64,000 nt of DNA from CAKZSB01 sp964573105 (GCA_964573105.1 CAZNIS010000025.1:7388-71387); one strand, 5' to 3'. Positions 8,941-18,689 are shown, counted from the first letter of the stretch. Numbers and translations: made by a program. The notes: generated by a model from the letters alone, not told the origin.

Positions 8941-10425
8941 TTATCGCATGACAAACGGATTGGCCATCGGCTCATCTGACATGTTCATCCAGATTGTCTT
9001 GGGACGCGTGTAGTCATACATCGCCTGAAAGCCACTCTCGCGACCGTAGCCTGAGCCCTTGAATCCACCAAACTCTGCAATCGGTGATACCACGCGATAG
9101 GTGTTCACCCAAACGATCCCGGCTTTCACCGCTTTTGCTACGCGAATCGAGCGTGCGCTGTTGCGGGTGAAGATGCCGGCGGCGAGGCCATGTTTGGTGT
9201 CGTTGGCAAGTTTCAGCACTTCCTCTTCGGTTTTAAAGCGAATCACGCTGAGCACCGGGCCGAACAGTTCGGTATCGACAATGCGCAGGTCCTGCCGTGG
9301 GCAATCGAGGATCGTCGGTTCGTAGTAGAGGCCGTTTTGCAGGCTTGCCGGTCGCTTGCCGCCGTGCAGCAGAGTCGCACCCTCGTTTTGTGCATGGGCG
9401 ACTTCGCGTTCGATGTTTTCCATCTGGCCCTGAGTGCACAGTGGCCCCATTTGTGTGTCTTCTTCCAGTGGATCACCGATTTGAATTTTGCTTGCCAGTT
9501 CTACCATCGTGTTTAGAAATTCATCGGCGATGTCTTCATGCAGGTACAGTCGTGAGCCGGCCACACAGCTTTGTCCGGTGGCGCCGAAGATGCCGGCAAT
9601 CGATGCGTTGACGGCGCTTTCGATATCGGCGTCTTCAAACACGATAAATGGCGATTTGCCACCCAGCTCAAGCGAGACTTCGGCGAAGTTTTCGGCCGAG
9701 TTGCGCACCACATGCCGGGCGGATTCGGGGCCGCCGGTGAAGCTGATGCGCTGTACCAGCGGGTGACTGGTCAGGGCCTTGCCGCAGGGGTCACCGTGGC
9801 CAGTCACGATATTGACAACGCCGGGTGGAAATCCTGCCTGTTCGACCAGTTTGCCAAATTCGAGCATGGCGGCAGAGGCGTGCTCTGACGCTTTCAACAC
9901 CACCGTATTGCCGGCCGCGAGTGCCGGGCCCACCTTTACCGCCACCAGGAAGAGTTGCGAGTTCCACGGCACTACGGCAGCGACCACGCCCAGCGGCTCG
10001 CGATCGGTGAAGACGAACAGATCCGGTTTGTCGATTGGCAGGGTGGTGCCATGCAGTTTGTCCGCGCAGCCGGCGTAGTAGTGAAAGAACTCGGCAATGT
10101 ATTTGGCCTGCCAGCGGGTTTCCTTCAACATTTTGCCGGTATCGATCGATTCGGTGCGGCCGAGCTGTTCCGACTGATCGGCCAGCAGGTCGGCGAGCTT
10201 GCGCAGGTAGCGGCCGCGCTCGGTGGGTACAGCATCGGCCCACGGTCCTTCGGAAAACGCGCGGTGCGCGGCTTGCACGGCGCGCTCGACGTCGTCCGCC
10301 GAGGCTTCCGGGATTTGCGCCCAGTCTTCTCCGGTAGACGGATTGGCACTGTTGAAGGACTGGCCGTCACTGGCGTCGGTCCATTCACCATCAATCAGCA
10401 TTTGATATTGAGCCAGCGCTGCCAT
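8941..10425 (-). CDS. NAD(P)-dependent aldehyde dehydrogenase
   Basis: A cytoplasmic ALDH-superfamily enzyme of about 494 residues, the usual length. Key parts are present: PWN in the cofactor domain (Asn near residue 155), the general-base Glu in LELGGKSP (near 253), the nucleophilic Cys in GQSCVAGS (near 287), and the ELFGPVLSV and GGFKGSGYGRE blocks. It oxidises an aldehyde to an acid. The subgroup resembles the broad betaine-aldehyde/aminoaldehyde/hydroxymuconic class, so the substrate is open. The frame can start at a TTG at 10452; I use the ATG at 10425, which fits family N termini. It is transcribed away from the nuclease pair. The nearby hydratase and carnitine-dehydrogenase-like genes make an aminoaldehyde substrate plausible but unproven. 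Confidence 0.92.
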   Translation of the reverse strand: MAALAQYQMLIDGEWTDASDGQSFNSANPSTGEDWAQIPEASADDVERAVQAAHRAFSEGPWADAVPTERGRYLRKLADLLADQSEQLGRTESIDTGKMLKETRWQAKYIAEFFHYYAGCADKLHGTTLPIDKPDLFVFTDREPLGVVAAVVPWNSQLFLVAVKVGPALAAGNTVVLKASEHASAAMLEFGKLVEQAGFPPGVVNIVTGHGDPCGKALTSHPLVQRISFTGGPESARHVVRNSAENFAEVSLELGGKSPFIVFEDADIESAVNASIAGIFGATGQSCVAGSRLYLHEDIADEFLNTMVELASKIQIGDPLEEDTQMGPLCTQGQMENIEREVAHAQNEGATLLHGGKRPASLQNGLYYEPTILDCPRQDLRIVDTELFGPVLSVIRFKTEEEVLKLANDTKHGLAAGIFTRNSARSIRVAKAVKAGIVWVNTYRVVSPIAEFGGFKGSGYGRESGFQAMYDYTRPKTIWMNMSDEPMANPFVMR

Positions 10426-10584
10426 GTCTGCGTACCAGTGTGGGTTGGGCAAGCCAGTTTATGGCAGCTTGCAGTGCAGGGCAATTTCAATCGAGGCGGT
10501 CGCCACCGCACCGATTGTGGGCACCGTCTGGCAGCAACGGCCGGGGCGCAATCTGTTAGCATCAGGCCTCATTTTTCCCGGAGT

Positions 10585-11856
10585 ATGGGGCCGTTGTTCA
10601 CTTTCATTCACGCCGCCGACATTCACCTGGACAGTCCCCTGCGCGGCCTGCAACAGCGCGAAGACGCGCCGCTTGATTTGTTGCTTGGCGCCACCCGTCG
10701 AGCGCTTGAAAATCTGGTTGGGCTCGCGATAAAAGAGGGCGTCGATTTTGTCGTGCTGGCGGGCGATATCTACGACGGCGACTGGAAAGACTACAGCACG
10801 GGGCTTTTCTTTCGCGGCCAGATGCTGCGCCTGCGAAAGGCCGGTATCCCGGTCTATCTAATCGCTGGCAATCACGATGCGGCCTCGGTCATTACCCGCG
10901 GGCTCGATCTGCCGGATAACGTTGTGACCTTTTCCAGCCGCAGCGCCGAATCACACCGTCACCCGCAGCTACCGGTAATGGTGCACGGACGCAGCTTCCC
11001 GAACCGGCAGGTGCCGGAGAATATTGCCCTGGACTATCCGCAGGCTGAACCCGGCTGTTTCAACATCGGTTTGCTGCACACCAGCCTGACCAACCAGCCG
11101 GGCCACGATACCTATGCGCCGTGTTCGGTGCGCGATCTCGCCGCCAGAGACTATCAATACTGGGCGCTGGGGCATATTCATTTGCCGCAGGTCATCAGCG
11201 ACGATCCGTGGATCGTCTACAGTGGCAACACGCAGGGACGCCACATTCGCGAGGCAGGTCCCAGGGGCTGTCGACTGGTTCGAGTCGATGACAATCTACA
11301 GGTGGAATCTGCGCAGATGCGTGAACTGGCGGTTATCGTCTGGCAGGAGCTTGCCATCGATCTGTCCACCGCAAAAGAAGAAGCCGATCAGAAGCGTCTG
11401 CTCATGGAACAACTGCAGGCTGCAGTTTCAACGGCGCAGGGCAGGTTGCTGGTGGCGCGCCTGCGCCTTGAGGGAGCAACGCCACTGCATGCGAGTTTGT
11501 TGCTGGAACAGGACAGACTCGAAGCAGACGTGCAAGCGCTGGTGCAGGACATTGGTGAGGACCTGCTGTGGATTGAAAAGATCAAAGTGGCTACCACGCC
11601 GGTCGAGGATTTACAGCACCTTGCCGAGCGCGATGAACTGACAGGCGCTGTAGTCGGTGCACTGCACAGCGGTGATCTGGCGCAGATGCTGGATCAATCG
11701 ATTCCGCAAGAGATTTCCGACATGCTCTCCGTATTGCCTTCGGACATTCGGCAGGCGGTCGAATCGGAACTGGCACCAGAGCAGCGTGAACAGTTGCTGG
11801 TTGAAGTTCGGGCGCTGATTGTCGCCTCGCTGACCACGGGCGGGGCCAGCGTATGA
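10585..11856 (+). CDS. YhaO/SbcD-like DNA repair metallophosphoesterase
   Basis: A 423-residue Mre11-type calcineurin-like phosphoesterase. The metal motifs appear in order: HAADIHLDSPL, LAGDIYDGDW, AGNHD, a histidine in LLHTS, and GHIH. The C-terminal half is helical and charged, as in proteins that dock onto a Rad50-like partner. The ATG at 10585 follows GGAG closely and begins the fold directly; the frame is open far upstream but that part is antisense to the aldehyde dehydrogenase. It overlaps the next gene by four bases (ATGA), so the two are translationally coupled and almost certainly work as one nuclease complex on DNA ends. Confidence 0.9.
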   Translation: MGPLFTFIHAADIHLDSPLRGLQQREDAPLDLLLGATRRALENLVGLAIKEGVDFVVLAGDIYDGDWKDYSTGLFFRGQMLRLRKAGIPVYLIAGNHDAASVITRGLDLPDNVVTFSSRSAESHRHPQLPVMVHGRSFPNRQVPENIALDYPQAEPGCFNIGLLHTSLTNQPGHDTYAPCSVRDLAARDYQYWALGHIHLPQVISDDPWIVYSGNTQGRHIREAGPRGCRLVRVDDNLQVESAQMRELAVIVWQELAIDLSTAKEEADQKRLLMEQLQAAVSTAQGRLLVARLRLEGATPLHASLLLEQDRLEADVQALVQDIGEDLLWIEKIKVATTPVEDLQHLAERDELTGAVVGALHSGDLAQMLDQSIPQEISDMLSVLPSDIRQAVESELAPEQREQLLVEVRALIVASLTTGGASV

Positions 11857-14800
11857 GATTTCGTCGGCTCGATATACCCGCCTTTGGTCCGTTCACCGGC
11901 TTTAGCGCCAACTACGGCAGTGGCGCGCCTGATTTTCATCTGGTATTCGGTCCAAATGAAGCCGGCAAGAGTTCACTGCTGCGCGCGATCAGTGCGTTGT
12001 TGTACGGGATACCGGTTCAGTCAGACGATAATTTTCTACACGACTACAAAGACCTTCGCCTGTCTGCTGAAATCGAGAATCGAGCGGGTCGGCGTCTGCA
12101 TTTCACCCGAGCCAAGGGTCGCAAGAACACGATCAGAGGGGTGGATGGCGTTGCACTGGACGACGATGTGCTGATGCCCTTTTTGGGTGGTGTGGATGAG
12201 CAATACTTTGACAGTGTCTTCGGTCTCGACGGCGATGAACTAAAAAAGGGGGCAGAGACGTTGCTGAGCCGTGATGGCGATCTCGGCCAGGTGCTGCTGG
12301 CCACCGGCACCGGCGGCACATTGATTCAGCAAACGCTGGATCAGTTTGTTCAACGATCAGAGCAGTATTTCAAGGGGCGCGCACGCGCCAACGTCAGCAT
12401 TCGACCGGCGGCCAATGAGCTGAAAGAGCAGCACAAGCTGGTCCGTGAGCACGCGGTGTTACCGAATCGGTGGGCGCAGATTGAACAGCAACTTGCAGAA
12501 AGATCACAAGCCTCCGGGGTGCTTGAAACTGCGTGCGAGGAACTGGAGCGCGAACTCGACTGGATCGGGCGTTGTCAGGATGCGCTGCCAACGGTGGCAC
12601 AGTTAAACGAGAAGCAAAGACAACTGCAGCAATTGCCGGCGCTGCCGGCGCTTGCTGCCGATTTCGCCTCCAGGGCGCGCGAATCCCGCGACCAGGCAGC
12701 GCGCGATGGCGCAGCACTTAAGCGTGAACAAGACAATGTGGCACGATTAAAAGAGCAGTTGCAGCAATGTGAGATCGCACCCGCTATTCTTGCCGAAATG
12801 GCCACGCTCGATGATCTGCATCGCCGCAGCGAGGTCTATTTGGGGCAGACCGAGCGATTGCAGCAACTACGCCGCGATCTGTCGGCTCGCGAGATCGAGC
12901 TCGCCACCGGTATGCAGGCTTTCGGGCTGACAGGGCCTGTAGCCACGCTGGATAAACTGCGCATCGCACAACCAGTGCGGCTGGTTTTTGAAGAGGCGGC
13001 GCACAACCTTGAGCTGGCACAGTTGGCGCAGTCCACTAACATCGCCGAAATCGACAAGGCTCGGCAGATGATTGAATCCGATCAGGCGACACTTGCCGAT
13101 GTGCCTGCCGATGCGCCGGCGGCATTGCAAAGTGCTGTTGAGGTGGCCAGCGAATATCGTCAGCAGTATCGCGATTTGCCGCACAGCAAATCTGTCGTTG
13201 AAAAACTTCATCGCGCCCTGACTCAGGCGCGAGCGCTGTTGCCCGGTGTTCGTATCGACGATGCTTCACTGGCAGCACTGCCGGTTCCCACCACGGCAAC
13301 CATCAGGCGCTATCGGGACCGTCTTGCCGAACAGCTGCGCGAAATCGAACAACACACTGAACGCCGCGAAGAATATCGCCAACAACAAAAAGATCTGCGC
13401 GATGAGCTGGCGCGTTTACAGCGCGATGGGGAATTGCCGAGCGTGCAGGCGCTGGTGCAAGCTCGAACAGAGCGCGACGGGCTTTGGGCAAAAGTGCTGG
13501 ACGCCTGGACAGGTGATCGACACGAAGACAACACTGCGTTGCAACAGAACTATCCGCTTGCCGTGAAGCGGGCGGATACACTGGCCGATGCCTTGCGCGC
13601 CGATGCCGAGAAAGTCGCGCTGGCTGATCAACTGCACGGCCGCATCGCGGATTGCCATCAAGCGATGGATGAGATTGGGGCCAGCATCGATCAACTTCAA
13701 AGTGATCTTCAGAACATGCAGGCTGAATGGTTAGCCCAATGGCAAGACTGTGAGGTTCAGGTGCGAAGCCCCGATGAAATGATCGAATGGCGCGAACACT
13801 GGCTGGACTATCGCAAGCGGCTGCGCGAGCATCAGGATGCGCAAGACGATGTGCACAGAATTGAGCGTATGACCGACGATATCGTGGTGCAGTTGCAAGA
13901 CGTGTTAACGGATGCCGACACTGACGACTTCGATCAGCTCTACACCCTGGCGCGCCAGCGCGTTAGTGATCGGGACCAGGCGATTGGCAAGCGCAAAGAA
14001 ATGCAGGATCGTATTCAGCGTCAACAAGTCGTGCTGGAACAGTTGCAAACCAAAGCCTCGCAGCTTGAACGCGACGCAGGCAAGGCACTCGACGCCTGGG
14101 CGCGAGGGTGCAGGGAACTGGAGTTCGATGCGGACACGACGGTGAACGCGGGTCGTGAACTGATGCGACAACGGTTGGCTTTGCTGGATCAATATGACGA
14201 GTGGCAAAAACTGTCCGCAGAGGCTGCCGAAATTGAAACTGATGTACTGGCCTGGGAGCAAAGCGTCGACGAGTGCAGTGCCCGTTTGGCGACCGGTGGG
14301 GAATCAGTGGTGGCGCGTCAGGAAGCGATGTGGAACGCGCTCGCACATGCGCGCAAGGCGCAGGATCGGCACAATACGCTTTCAGATCAATTGCAACAGG
14401 CGAGCGATGAGCTTGGCAGAATCGAGCTGCAGGCACGTCAGTCCGAAGAGCTGCTGGTGCAGCATATCAATCAGGCGCAGATTGATTCGATCGACGCGCT
14501 GGAGCCATTGTTGGCAAAAGTCGATCAGCGCGAACGGTTGCTGCAGGCGATAGATACGCATCAGCAATCACTGGCGGGCCTTGCCCGCAGTGAGTCTGTC
14601 AGTGAGTTTGTTGAGCGGGTGGAGCGTGAAGACAGCGAATTGCTCGCCGCGCGTCGATCGGAGCTAACGCGCGTGCGCGCCGACAAACAAAAAGAACTGC
14701 AAACCCTGCGTGATGCGAGCGGCGAATTGAACCGGGAGCGCGAGCAATTGGCACGTGCGGATGATCAGGCGGCCAAACACGGTCAGCGCGCAGCCTCCAT

Positions 14801-15308
14801 CGCTGCCACACTGGAAGCAGACGCCAGAGACTTTATCAAGCTGCGACTGGCCACGGCATTTCTGGAACGACAACGCGATCAATTTCGTGATGAAAACCAG
14901 GCGCCGTTACTGGATGCATCATCAAAGATATTCAAGGCAGTCACGCTCGGCTCGTTTGAGCGCCTCGCGCCGGACTACGATGCACGCGATGAAGCGGTGA
15001 TTGTTGGCGAACGTGCCAACGGCAATCGCGTTCCGGTAGAAGGCATGAGTGAGGGCACACGCGATCAATTGTATTTATCGTTGCGGCTCGCCGCATTGGC
15101 CCAGCATATGAAAAACAGCGAACCAATGCCGTTGATCATGGATGATCTGTTGATGACGTTCGATAATCAGCGCAGTCTTGCCATGCTGAGACAAATCGCA
15201 GCGCTTGCCCAACACACACAGATCTTCCTTTTTACCCACCACAGGCATCTGGTTGAAATGTGCCGCGGTGAATTGCAGGACAGTGAATATTGCGTTCACG
15301 AGTTGTAA
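11853..15308 (+). CDS. YhaN/Rad50-like SMC-type ATPase
   Basis: An 1151-residue ABC/SMC-like ATPase. Walker A is FGPNEAGKSS near residue 35. About 800 residues of mostly coiled-coil sequence follow. The C-terminal lobe has a signature-like block (GMSEGTRDQLYLSLR) and a Walker B, LIMDDLLMTFD, then FLFTHH as the switch. No CxxC zinc hook is visible in the coiled coil, which separates it from true Rad50/SbcC and fits the YhaN group. With the preceding phosphoesterase it should form a DNA-end-processing machine. The exact physiological role of YhaO/YhaN pairs is less settled than that of SbcCD. Confidence 0.9.
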   Translation: MRFRRLDIPAFGPFTGFSANYGSGAPDFHLVFGPNEAGKSSLLRAISALLYGIPVQSDDNFLHDYKDLRLSAEIENRAGRRLHFTRAKGRKNTIRGVDGVALDDDVLMPFLGGVDEQYFDSVFGLDGDELKKGAETLLSRDGDLGQVLLATGTGGTLIQQTLDQFVQRSEQYFKGRARANVSIRPAANELKEQHKLVREHAVLPNRWAQIEQQLAERSQASGVLETACEELERELDWIGRCQDALPTVAQLNEKQRQLQQLPALPALAADFASRARESRDQAARDGAALKREQDNVARLKEQLQQCEIAPAILAEMATLDDLHRRSEVYLGQTERLQQLRRDLSAREIELATGMQAFGLTGPVATLDKLRIAQPVRLVFEEAAHNLELAQLAQSTNIAEIDKARQMIESDQATLADVPADAPAALQSAVEVASEYRQQYRDLPHSKSVVEKLHRALTQARALLPGVRIDDASLAALPVPTTATIRRYRDRLAEQLREIEQHTERREEYRQQQKDLRDELARLQRDGELPSVQALVQARTERDGLWAKVLDAWTGDRHEDNTALQQNYPLAVKRADTLADALRADAEKVALADQLHGRIADCHQAMDEIGASIDQLQSDLQNMQAEWLAQWQDCEVQVRSPDEMIEWREHWLDYRKRLREHQDAQDDVHRIERMTDDIVVQLQDVLTDADTDDFDQLYTLARQRVSDRDQAIGKRKEMQDRIQRQQVVLEQLQTKASQLERDAGKALDAWARGCRELEFDADTTVNAGRELMRQRLALLDQYDEWQKLSAEAAEIETDVLAWEQSVDECSARLATGGESVVARQEAMWNALAHARKAQDRHNTLSDQLQQASDELGRIELQARQSEELLVQHINQAQIDSIDALEPLLAKVDQRERLLQAIDTHQQSLAGLARSESVSEFVERVEREDSELLAARRSELTRVRADKQKELQTLRDASGELNREREQLARADDQAAKHGQRAASIAATLEADARDFIKLRLATAFLERQRDQFRDENQAPLLDASSKIFKAVTLGSFERLAPDYDARDEAVIVGERANGNRVPVEGMSEGTRDQLYLSLRLAALAQHMKNSEPMPLIMDDLLMTFDNQRSLAMLRQIAALAQHTQIFLFTHHRHLVEMCRGELQDSEYCVHEL

Positions 15309-15346
15309 CCTCAAAACCATCCATTAACCTGTCAATCGGAGAGGCA

Positions 15347-15751
15347 ATGACTACAGCCAAACAGGTGATCGGTGAGCCGATTGTGATCAATGGCCGAACG
15401 CTGTCGCTGTCGCGTGCGATGCGCGCTGGTGACTTTGTGTTCCTGACCGGGCAGGTCCCGTTTAAAGATGGCGTGCCCATGACGAGCGGCAGTATTGAGG
15501 ATCAGACGCATGCGGTGCTGACGGAGATTCGCGAGACATTGGAGTTGGCAGGCTGCGAACTATCGGATGTGGTCAAGGCGATGGTCTGGCTGACAAGTCG
15601 TGATGATTTTCCAGGCTTTAATTCAGTTTACGCGGAGTATTTTCCCGTTGATCCGCCCACGCGATCAGCGGTGGTCAATGATTTGCTGGTCGATTGTCGC
15701 GTAGAAGTTGAGGTGGTCGCCTACAAGCCACTGGACGGTGCCGATGGCTGA
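15347..15751 (+). CDS. RidA/YjgF family protein (enamine/imine deaminase-like)
   Basis: A small trimeric-type cytoplasmic protein of 134 residues. It has the LTGQVPF block, the long helix of alternating hydrophobic residues, and the conserved Arg in PPTRSAVV that binds the carboxylate of enamine intermediates in RidA. The C-terminal VEVEVVAY strand is also typical. GGAGAGG lies just before the ATG at 15347. The gene overlaps the hydrolase gene by eight bases, so it belongs to the downstream metabolic cluster. RidA homologues in catabolic operons often act as dedicated hydrolases rather than general housekeeping deaminases; which applies here is not known. Confidence 0.88.
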   Translation: MTTAKQVIGEPIVINGRTLSLSRAMRAGDFVFLTGQVPFKDGVPMTSGSIEDQTHAVLTEIRETLELAGCELSDVVKAMVWLTSRDDFPGFNSVYAEYFPVDPPTRSAVVNDLLVDCRVEVEVVAYKPLDGADG

Positions 15752-16538
15752 CCCGCGAACAGCTGCCGATGGAACCGCTTTTGATGTTCAGGGCGAGGGC
15801 CCGGCGGTGGTGCTTGTGCATGGCCTGGGGCTCAATCGACAGATGTGGCAGTGGCTGAGTCCTGATCTTACAGGCTTTACCGCGCTGCGCTACGATTTGT
15901 ACGGCCATGGCGACAGCGCCAACCCGCCGCGTGCGCCAGATTTGCGGCTTTTCTCTGATCAACTGGCAGCGTTGCTCGATGAGCTTAAAATTGCTCGCTG
16001 TACCGTAGCCGGCTTTTCACTCGGCGGCATGATCGCGCGACGCTTTGCGATGGATCATCCCGACCGACTCGCAGCGCTTGCGATACTCAATTCACCCCAT
16101 CGACGTAGCGATGCAGCGCAGCAGGCGGTGGCCGATCGTCTGGCGCAATTGCAGCAGCACGGGCCGGGGTCAACCGTTGACGCCGCTATTGCGCGCTGGT
16201 TTAGTGAAACGTGCCAGAGTGAAAACCCTGCACTGATACAACAGGTAAAACAGTGGGTGATGGCGAACGATGCGGCAATATATCCTACTGTCTATCGCGT
16301 GCTGGTAGAGGGTGTGGATGAACTGATAGCCCCACAACCGCCGATTCAATGCCCGGCGCTGGTATTGACCGCCGACGATGATTCAGGTCAACCACCGGCC
16401 ATGGCCGAGGCGATCGCGGCCGAGATTCCAGGGGCGCGAATGGAAATCATGCACGGTCTGCGACACATGGCCTTGGCTGAAGCACCAGAGCGATTCAATC
16501 CGTTGCTGCTGTCGTTTCTACGCAGCGTGCCCGTGTAG
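15744..16538 (+). CDS. Alpha/beta hydrolase (enol-lactonase/esterase-like)
   Basis: A 264-residue alpha/beta hydrolase. The oxyanion loop is LVHGLGLNR, the nucleophile elbow GFSLGGM, the acid lies in LTADDDS and the catalytic His in GLRHMAL. Layout and length resemble 3-oxoadipate enol-lactonase (PcaD) and related small esterases. The ATG at 15744 sits inside the end of the RidA gene (overlap 15744-15751). It probably hydrolyses an ester, lactone or thioester intermediate in the same pathway as the RidA, hydratase and dehydrogenase genes. The substrate cannot be read from sequence. Confidence 0.88.
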   Translation: MADPRTAADGTAFDVQGEGPAVVLVHGLGLNRQMWQWLSPDLTGFTALRYDLYGHGDSANPPRAPDLRLFSDQLAALLDELKIARCTVAGFSLGGMIARRFAMDHPDRLAALAILNSPHRRSDAAQQAVADRLAQLQQHGPGSTVDAAIARWFSETCQSENPALIQQVKQWVMANDAAIYPTVYRVLVEGVDELIAPQPPIQCPALVLTADDDSGQPPAMAEAIAAEIPGARMEIMHGLRHMALAEAPERFNPLLLSFLRSVPV

Positions 16539-16677
16539 TGTACCGGATTAGTGCGATTGGCCCTGGCGCGTCTGCCGCTGTAGTCGCTTGCAGGGAAACC
16601 GATAGCGCAGGTGTTGAACCGGACCGAATTTGATACGCTGTGATCCAACCAGCAGAGCAAAACAAGCGGACAACACG

Positions 16678-17481
16678 ATGAGTGAATATGTAAAAGTCAG
16701 CCGTAACGGGCATGTGCTCGAGGTGATTCTGGATAAGCCCAAGGTCAACGCAATCGATCACGAGATGAGTCGCCAGCTCGGCCAGGCGTTCGCCCAGTTG
16801 CGCGATGACCCTGAACTACGGGTAGGCATACTGTCGGCAGCGGGCGAGAAGATTTTTTCCGCCGGTTGGGATCTCAAGTCATTGAACGATGGCGAAGCGC
16901 AACTGGAAAACTGGTGGGAAGATGGCGACTACGGCGATGGCGGATTTGCGGGTCTGACTGAAAACTGGAATTTGAACAAGCCGGTAATCGCCGCATTGAA
17001 CGGCCTTGTCATTGGCGGCGGCTTTGAGCTTGCGATGAGCTGTGATTTACTGGTGGCTGCCGAACACGTGCAATTTGGTCTGCCGGAACTGCCCCTGGGC
17101 ATGGTGCCCGATGCCGGCGCGCTGCAGCGCCTGCCGCGTCGCTTGCCCTATAACATCGCGATGGAAATGTTTTTGCTCGGCCGCCGCATGCCGGCAGACG
17201 AGGCCGCACGTTATGGACTGGTCAACCGGGTGGTACCGATGGAAGACTTGATGAGCACCGCACGCGAATGGGCAGAGCAACTCTCCAAAGCGGCTCCGCT
17301 GGCGTTGCAGACCGTCAAGGAAGTGCTGCGCGAGATCGAGTGCGTGCCACTTGAAGATACCTTTAAAACCATGCGCACTGGCGATCTGCCCACTTACAAA
17401 GCCATGCTCACATCAGAAGATGCCGAAGAGGGTGTGCGCGCGTTTGTCGAGAAGCGCGATCCGGTTTTCAAAGGGCGCTGA
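16678..17481 (+). CDS. Enoyl-CoA hydratase/isomerase family, CaiD-like
   Basis: A 267-residue crotonase-fold enzyme that should act on an acyl-CoA. It has the oxyanion-hole segment FSAGWDLKSL, as found in carnitinyl-CoA dehydratase CaiD, and the second one, GLVIGGGFELAMSCD. The ELPLGMVPDAGALQRLPRR region carries the acidic catalytic area. The ATG at 16678 begins the family-typical N terminus. Its closest functional reading is crotonobetainyl/carnitinyl-CoA hydratase, and the next gene, a carnitine 3-dehydrogenase-like enzyme, supports a link with carnitine or a similar quaternary amine. General enoyl-CoA hydratase remains possible. Confidence 0.87.
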   Translation: MSEYVKVSRNGHVLEVILDKPKVNAIDHEMSRQLGQAFAQLRDDPELRVGILSAAGEKIFSAGWDLKSLNDGEAQLENWWEDGDYGDGGFAGLTENWNLNKPVIAALNGLVIGGGFELAMSCDLLVAAEHVQFGLPELPLGMVPDAGALQRLPRRLPYNIAMEMFLLGRRMPADEAARYGLVNRVVPMEDLMSTAREWAEQLSKAAPLALQTVKEVLREIECVPLEDTFKTMRTGDLPTYKAMLTSEDAEEGVRAFVEKRDPVFKGR

Positions 17482-17526
17482 TGCGCTGACCTTTATACAG
17501 TTCACCGCAATGAGAGCAGACACCTG

Positions 17527-18480
17527 ATGGATTACACCCCGATTGAGCAAGTTGAACGCGTCTGCTGCATTGGTGGCGGGCCGATCGGTGGTGGCTGGAC
17601 GGCGCATTTTCTGGCGCGTGGTTATGATGTCACCAGCTACATTCACAGCGCCGATGAAATGGCTGCGTTTCTGGAGATTGTCGAAACAGCCTGGATCAGC
17701 CTCGAGGCACTGGGGCTTGTCGCAGGTGCATCTCTCGATCGGCTGACCATCGTCACCGATCTGCAACAGGCAGTCGACGGTGCCGGTTTTGTGCAGGAGA
17801 GTGCGCCTGAGGTACTGGCGCTCAAGCAAGCACTTTATCGAGAGCTCGGTGAGATGGTGCCGGCCAATGTTGTCATCAGTTCCAGCACCTCGGGCCTGAC
17901 CATGTCCCAGATCCAGCAACAGTGCGGCAGTCCGGGGCGAACCGTCGTGGGCCACCCGTTTAATCCGCCGTATCTGTTGCCGCTGGTGGAAATTGTCGGG
18001 GGTGAAAAAACTGATGCTGCCGCCGTTGCCTGGGCCGAGGCGTTCTATCGGCTGGCTGGCAAGGCACCGGTGGTGCTGAACAAAGAGATCCCCGGTTTTA
18101 TCGCCACTCGGCTGCAGGAGGCGCTGTGGCGCGAAGCCCTGCACATGGTGGCCAGTGGCGAGGCAACCCCGGAGCAGATCGACACTGCGCTGATCAACGG
18201 TCCTGCGCCACGCATGGCGCTGCTCGGCCAGTGTATGGCGTTTCACGTCGCCTGCGGCGAGGGCGGTATGGCGACTAACCTCGATCAGTTTGGCCCGGCC
18301 CTGCAGTGGCCATGGACGCGGCTGGAGGCGCCCCCGCTGACGAAAGACCTGCGCGATGACATGGTGGATGGTTGTGAGCGCATGGCGAATGGTCGACACT
18401 TTAGCCAATTGGCCGCGGCGCGCGATCGCGGGCTGGTTGAGGTGTTAAAGGCCGTATCGGGCGCGAAAATTCTACCCTGA
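17527..18480 (+). CDS. Carnitine 3-dehydrogenase-like 3-hydroxyacyl dehydrogenase
   Basis: A 317-residue NAD-dependent dehydrogenase of the 3-hydroxyacyl-CoA dehydrogenase superfamily. The Rossmann motif is CIGGGPIGGGW near the N terminus, the catalytic His lies in GHPFNPPYLLPLVEIVGG, and the helical C-terminal domain follows (IPGFIATRLQEALWREAL). The LLPLVEIVGG form and single-domain length resemble L-carnitine dehydrogenase more than fatty-acid FadB/PaaH types. It lies 45 bases after the CaiD-like gene on the same strand. I infer a short pathway acting on carnitine or a carnitine-like compound, but the cleavage enzyme and thioesterase usually found with carnitine dehydrogenase are not in the window. 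Confidence 0.85.
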   Translation: MDYTPIEQVERVCCIGGGPIGGGWTAHFLARGYDVTSYIHSADEMAAFLEIVETAWISLEALGLVAGASLDRLTIVTDLQQAVDGAGFVQESAPEVLALKQALYRELGEMVPANVVISSSTSGLTMSQIQQQCGSPGRTVVGHPFNPPYLLPLVEIVGGEKTDAAAVAWAEAFYRLAGKAPVVLNKEIPGFIATRLQEALWREALHMVASGEATPEQIDTALINGPAPRMALLGQCMAFHVACGEGGMATNLDQFGPALQWPWTRLEAPPLTKDLRDDMVDGCERMANGRHFSQLAAARDRGLVEVLKAVSGAKILP

Positions 18481-18544
18481 CCGAACCGTGCGGTCGCAGT
18501 GATCACCGCCGCAATGCCCGTGCCGCAAGGGCGCGATCAGGTTT

Positions 18545-18571
18545 GGCGATGCGCGTTGCGCAGGCATCGCC
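18545..18571. other. Stem-loop after the dehydrogenase gene
   Basis: GGCGATGC at 18545-18552 pairs perfectly with GCATCGCC at 18564-18571, and the loop contains a second small GC pairing. It lies 65 bases after the dehydrogenase stop and before the LemA gene. There is no clean run of T after it, so it may be a weak terminator or an mRNA-stabilising hairpin. Confidence 0.45.
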
Positions 18572-18689
18572 TTGCACTTTCATCATGACTTTACGGCAGT
18601 GTCTGCCCGCGGTGCCTGTGCCTAAAGATTGTCTTCACAGCGCCGCAATGTCCCCGCGAACACACGACAACAAACACGCGGAGTTACTC

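Noticed and set aside
9955..10584. In-frame upstream extension of the YhaO-like gene
   Set aside because: It runs antisense through the aldehyde dehydrogenase, has no ribosome site, and the phosphoesterase fold starts at 10585.
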